The notes under the pieces: model-generated
Databases searched by the model: none
What the model was told of the DNA's origin: nothing
The model's input: the letters and a program-made list of their open reading frames with translations, nothing else
Translations under genes and position numbers: made by a program
DNA from: Berberis thunbergii
Taxonomy: Eukaryota; Streptophyta; Magnoliopsida; Ranunculales; Berberidaceae
Assembly (NCBI GenBank): GCA_003290165.1
Contig: QNQO01000454.1
Coordinates: 404,001-468,000 of the forward strand
Length of the DNA: 64,000 bases
Reading direction: 5' to 3'
Shown: positions 59,659 through 64,000 of the stretch, one piece after another
Layout: each line of letters starts with the position of its first letter
Numbering within the stretch: the first letter of the stretch is position 1

Positions 59659-62600
59659 ATGGCTTCATCCACAGCCAGCTCCTTGTCCCTCTACCTTACT
59701 ACCTCCTCCCGCATCAGTCACTCTTCCATAACAGTGGCTCAAGTTTCCACCACCACCACAAGGACCCTCGCCACCGCCAACAATGGTCTACGTGCCGCCC
59801 CAATCCGCCGTCTGGGGTTCTCCAGCGTGGTTGTGGACCCTGCGTTGACCTTCCAGGTTGCTTCAACCAACACTAGTGTTAGAGGAAAGGGTGCGAGGGC
59901 GGTTGTGGTGATGGCGAAGAAGAGTGTTGGGGATCTCTCTGCTGCTGATTTGAAGGGGAAGAAGGTGTTTGTTAGGGCCGATCTCAATGTCCCTTTGGAT
60001 GACAACCAGAACATCACTGATGACACCAGGATTAGAGCTGCTATTCCCACTATCAAGCACTTGATCAGCAATGGGGCTAAAGTCATTCTTTCCAGCCATT
60101 TGGTAATTTGGTTTTCATTGATCTCTATTTCTAATTCATTTTAAATTCCTTCATTTCGGTCTAGTCTATTAATATGGTGTTTTTCGGATTTAAAGTTTTA
60201 ATCTTCAATGCTCTTCTGGTTTTTTTGATCGAACCTTGAGGAGCGCAATATGGGTTTTGTTTTTGAGTGATCTCTGATTGGTAAATTAAGTTGAAATTCC
60301 CACTCTTAAGTTTCAATCTTAAAATAAGTTGGGTTTTTTCTTCAATGTGCCATTTGATTTGAGATTTTGACTATTTTTTGTATTTTATAGACTGAATTTG
60401 AATGTTGGATGGTTTTTTGTGTACAAAATTGATTTGGATTTTAATGACTATATTAGTAGGCTGGAGTTATGATATACAATTGAATTGTAAAATGCCCAAA
60501 TAATGGCAAAGATGAACAGATAACAGTCATTTTGCTTTGTGTCTGTGGGCAGTGCTTGCCCATTATTCTTACTTGATAGAATTCCATGTTTTTTTTCTTG
60601 TTGAGATTTTCGACATTGATTTTGCAAGGGGTGCATTCCTATATCCGTCAGATCATTAGTGCCAACCGGGACATCCAATCAGAAAAATGTCATCTAGGCT
60701 AAATCATAGTTAAAAGAAAAGGGTTCCAGACTTGCAGTTCTTTGAAAAAGTAGCTCACTGTGAGCGGCATGGTTGCAAGCTATGTCAAGAGGCTTTAAGT
60801 GTGTATGTCGCGAATCTTGAAAATATCTTGTCTATGTGTATTGTTGGCAGCGTAGCTTGCAAGTGATACTTTGATGCTGAGATACTAAGGGTGTGTTTGG
60901 TTGCATGAAATTCATGAGGGGACCACTTAAATCTAAATTAATTTGAGGTTCACTACTTCACTCACCAATCCACCATTATATTTTGTCATTAATAGTGGAA
61001 ATGGAAGTCTCATGAATATGAAAATCACTCATTGGTCCCCCAAAGCATGTGATTCCTATGTTCATGGGACTTTCGTTGATCACAAAATCTATTGTTCATG
61101 AGACTTCCATCCCCACCAGTGTGATTTTCATATGCATAAGACTTTCATTGATCACAAATCTAATGTTCATGGGACTTTCATTCTCACTCATCATCATCAT
61201 CATCAAAGCCCATTCCCGAGATTTTCGGGGTCGCCTACATGGATTTTGGTTCTCCAAGCACTACGATCTTTCCACATTTCCTCGTCTAATCCAAGCTCAA
61301 TGATATCTTCATTCACCGTCTTCATCCAAGTTTTCAACGGTCGTCCTCTCCGTCTACACTCTCCATTAACTTGCCAATCTAAACATTTTCTAATTGGCGC
61401 CGTGCTTGGTCTCCTTTGCACATGACCAAACCAAGTTAAACGTCTTTCTCTAATTTTGTCCTCTATGAGCGCTACACCTAAGTATCTCATAATTCTTTCA
61501 TTTCGAATTTTATCCTTACGAGTTTTACCACACATTCACCTTAACATACGCATTTCTGCTACTGCCATCCTATGCGTATGTTGTCCCATAGTAGTCCAAC
61601 ATTATGAACCGTATAGCATGGCTGGTCGAACAATTGTCTTATAGCATTTCCCTTTTAGCCTTGTAGGCATCCTTCTATCGCATAGTACTTCTGACGACAT
61701 TCTCCATTTCAACCACCCAGCTTTAATTCGATGGTCTACATCTTCTCCAATAGCCTCATTCTTTTGAATTATAGATCCTAGATATCGAAAAGCCTTACAC
61801 TCTGGGACCTCGACACCTTCGATATCAATTGCATTACTTCTCCCTCTTGGTTCACACCAAAAGTTGCAAAATAGATACTCCGTCTTTGAACGGCTAATTC
61901 TAAAACCTTTACTCTCTAAAGCATCCTTTCACTTAACTAATTTCTGACCTAAACCTGCACTAGTCTCATCCATTAAGACAATATCAACTGCAAATAACAT
62001 GCACCAAGGTACATCTTCTTGCAGATGTCTCGTCAACTCATCCATGACCAAAGCAAAGAGATGTGAACTTAACGCCGACCCTTGATGTAGTCCTACTGAC
62101 ACTGAAAATTCACTAGACATCTCACCTACTGAGCGGACACTTGTTACAACCTCTTCATACATATTCTTAATGATATCGATATAACATTGAGACACTTTCT
62201 TCCTTTTAAGCACCCACCAAATTAACTCCCTGGGGACCCTATCATATGCTTTCTCCAGATCAATAAAAATCATATGCAAACTCTTACGTGCCTCTCGATA
62301 TTTTTCTATAGTTTGCCTAAGCAGGAAGATGACCTCCGTAGTAGACCTACCCGGCATAAATCCAAGTTGATTTTTTGAAATCATAGTTAAACTTCTATGT
62401 CTTTGTTCTATAACCCTCTCCCAAAGTTTCATCGTATGACTCATAAGCTTTATCCCTCTGTAGTTCGAGCAATTCTGGATATCCCCTTTGTTCTTATAAA
62501 TTGGTACCACAATGCTATGCCTTCATGAATCTGACATTTTTCTAGTTTTCAAAATCCTATTAAAGAGCTTAGTTAGCCATTGAATCCCAACGTCTCCCAT

Positions 62601-63101
62601 ACATTTCCATGCTTCAATTGGTATATCATCCGGCCCAACGGTCTTCATTGTCTTCATTCTTTTTAAAGCTTTTCTCACCTCTGTGGCACTAACTCTGCGA
62701 TGGAACACGCGATCTCTCCCTTCCTCTGAAGCATACCCCTCGCTTCCTGGCACTTTCATTCTCACTATTGATCATAAAATCTAATAGTTTATTGGTGAGT
62801 GAACCTCAAATTAGCTTAGATTTACTTATAGATTCTCATGGCATAGGATTCCATGCAACCTAACACACCCTAAATTAACTTCAAATTAGGCAGAGTTAGT
62901 TATCGTTTCTTAATTATGAAACAAAAATATTTATGACAACATGATGATGGCATTTTGATTCCGCTTCCAGCACCAATATGTCGTAAATGCTCAGTCATGT
63001 TTGTTACTTGGTCAAAATTCTTATACAAGTTAAATCTAGAGTTATCAATATGAGTTTCAGTGGTATTGTTTTAGGTTTCATTCTAATTTGCAGATTTTAT
63101 T

Positions 63102-63137
<36 letters not shown>

Positions 63138-64000
63138 TTCTGCACTATTTCGGTGGTAAATTTAGGCTTCATATAATACCAAATTTGAAACTGTTAAAAG
63201 CTGAGATTTTGCTATTGTTTACTTTTCAGGGACGACCAAAGGGTGTCACTCCGAAATTCAGCCTTGACCCTCTTGTGCCTAGGCTCTCTGAACTCCTTGG
63301 TATTCAGGTATTGTATATTCTTATGAATGTAGTCTTATAAACATAACATAATTAAGTTATTTTTATATTGTAACCATTATGTAAGTTTTCTCACTTGAAA
63401 CATTGTGATATCTGGCAGGTTGTGAAGGCTGATGACTGTATTGGCCCAGATGTTGAGAAGTTGGTGGCAACACTTCTTGAAGGCGGTGTTCTCCTTCTTG
63501 AGAATGTAAGATTTTACAAAGAGGAAGAGAAGAATGAGCCCGAGTTCGCAAAGAAGCTTGCTTCATTGGCAGACCTCTATGTTAATGATGCATTCGGTAC
63601 TGCACACAGAGCCCATGCTTCAACAGAGGGAGTCACCAAATTCTTGAGGCCATCAGTTGCTGGATTCCTTCTGCAAAAGGTATGGATTTATATTCTTTTT
63701 AAATTTTTTTTTTTGTTTTTTATTATTTTATTATTATTATTATTATTAATTTTTTTTTTGTAAAACTAGGAAAAAAAAATAGATCAAATAGTAGTTGTTG
63801 GACAGGAAAAATTGTTCTATTGCCTGGACCATGAGAACAACAGGCATTTAGGGTGGTTAGACTCGATGTCCAAGGAGATCAACAAATGTTATGACAAGTG
63901 TAGAATCTAATTTTACATCACTTCAAGAGAATTGGATCCACTCACCTAGATTTGCATTATTCTTCTACTAGGAACTTGATTATCTTGTTGGTGCTGTGTC
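59659..64000 (+). CDS. PGK: Phosphoglycerate kinase, plastid form (5' part)
   Basis: The enzyme converts 3-phosphoglycerate and ATP to 1,3-bisphosphoglycerate in the Calvin cycle, in the chloroplast stroma. Exons: 59659-60102 (148 codons), 63230-63307 (26), 63419-63679 (87) and 63972 to the window edge. Introns are GT-AG and phase 0. The start is ATGGCTTC in a good context; residues 1 to about 84 are Ser/Thr-rich transit peptide ([13 protein letters not shown]...). The mature part begins near [20 protein letters not shown]. It shows the substrate-binding RADLNVP, the SSHL/GRPKG segment across intron 1, [12 protein letters not shown] and [13 protein letters not shown]. No frame damage is seen. 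The C-terminal nucleotide-binding half lies outside the window. Intron 1 (about 3.1 kb) is enlarged by a MITE and a LINE. Confidence 0.95.
60889..62870. mobile_element. Tourist/Harbinger-like MITE in PGK intron 1, split by a LINE
   Basis: The ends are inverted copies. The left reads GGGTGTGTTTGGTTGCATG and the right, read inward, GGGTGTGTTAGGTTGCATG. A further inverted block contains 'aatttgaggttcact'. TAA flanks both sides (60886-60888 and 62871-62873), as in Harbinger-type elements. Without the LINE and its duplication it is about 404 bp. Confidence 0.85.
61189..62751 (-). mobile_element. 5'-truncated RTE-type LINE with dead reverse transcriptase
   Basis: An exact 15-bp duplication, ACTTTCATTCTCACT, flanks it (61174-61188 and 62752-62766). 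On the minus strand the reverse transcriptase reads [15 protein letters not shown], then a stop (about 62521), [48 protein letters not shown] and [20 protein letters not shown]. The catalytic FADD is FAVD (about 61990). More stops follow. The C-terminal part has [11 protein letters not shown], typical of plant RTE elements. The 3' end is a (TGATGA)-like tail at 61189-61204. No endonuclease domain remains. Confidence 0.9.
63098..63136 (+). repeat. (TTA)n microsatellite in PGK intron 1
   Basis: 'tatttattta' followed by about ten 'tta' units. A similar T-rich 'ttattatta' tract lies at 63718-63760 in intron 3. Confidence 0.85.

Noticed and set aside
1..64000. tRNA, rRNA, CRISPR or organelle DNA insertions
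   Set aside because: I looked for cloverleaf-like pieces, rRNA core phrases and spaced identical repeats and found none. The only tRNA-like strings are the retrotransposon primer sites at 11563 and 40702.

Overview
This is nuclear DNA from a flowering plant, probably a eudicot. It is AT-rich, its genes have introns, and transposable elements dominate it. The species cannot be named from the sequence. Only one gene looks like a resident, working host gene: a plastid phosphoglycerate kinase gene entering at the right edge (59659 to beyond 64000). Nearly everything else is mobile DNA, much of it nested.

Region 1-6032 is AT-rich and gene-poor, with a 631-bp tandem duplication and a small palindromic MITE. 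Region 6033-19467 is a decayed Ty3/Gypsy element of Tat type. It has matching outer LTRs, a near-matching 5-bp target duplication, gag/protease remnants, two antisense ORF blocks, two unrelated tandem-repeat arrays and an extra internal LTR, so it is probably a composite of two related elements. A 590-bp TRIM with an exact TATAC target duplication lies inside the first antisense block. Region 19468-25700 is AT-rich and holds a foldback MITE, a hAT-like remnant and a 459-bp tandem duplication.

Region 25701-57488 is a set of nested insertions. The outermost is a Mutator-like element (MULE). It has about 105-bp terminal inverted repeats, a 9-bp target duplication (8/9 match), a broken FAR1-type transposase on the minus strand and a convergent small gene with an RNase H1 N-terminal (viroplasmin-like) domain. 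Into it went a 24-kb CACTA element (27735-51687), with terminal inverted repeats, a TAA/TAA duplication and dense palindromic subterminal repeats. The CACTA carries an intact-looking four-exon TNPA-type gene and captured host sequence: exons of transportin-1, exons of pantothenate kinase 2, a WRN-type 3'-5' exonuclease domain, and a six-exon gene matching tetraketide alpha-pyrone reductase 2 (TKPR2, sporopollenin pathway). The TKPR2 copy has correct splice phases and a 320-codon frame throughout. It is interrupted only by an 8.85-kb LTR retrotransposon in exon 4, just after the catalytic lysine. The two LTRs of that retrotransposon differ at about five positions in about 2060 bp, so this insertion is recent.

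Region 57489-64000 holds an (AT)n tract, a second copy of the foldback MITE and the PGK gene. The first PGK intron carries a Tourist/Harbinger-like MITE (TAA duplication), itself split by a 5'-truncated RTE-type LINE with an exact 15-bp duplication. I saw no rRNA, tRNA or CRISPR.
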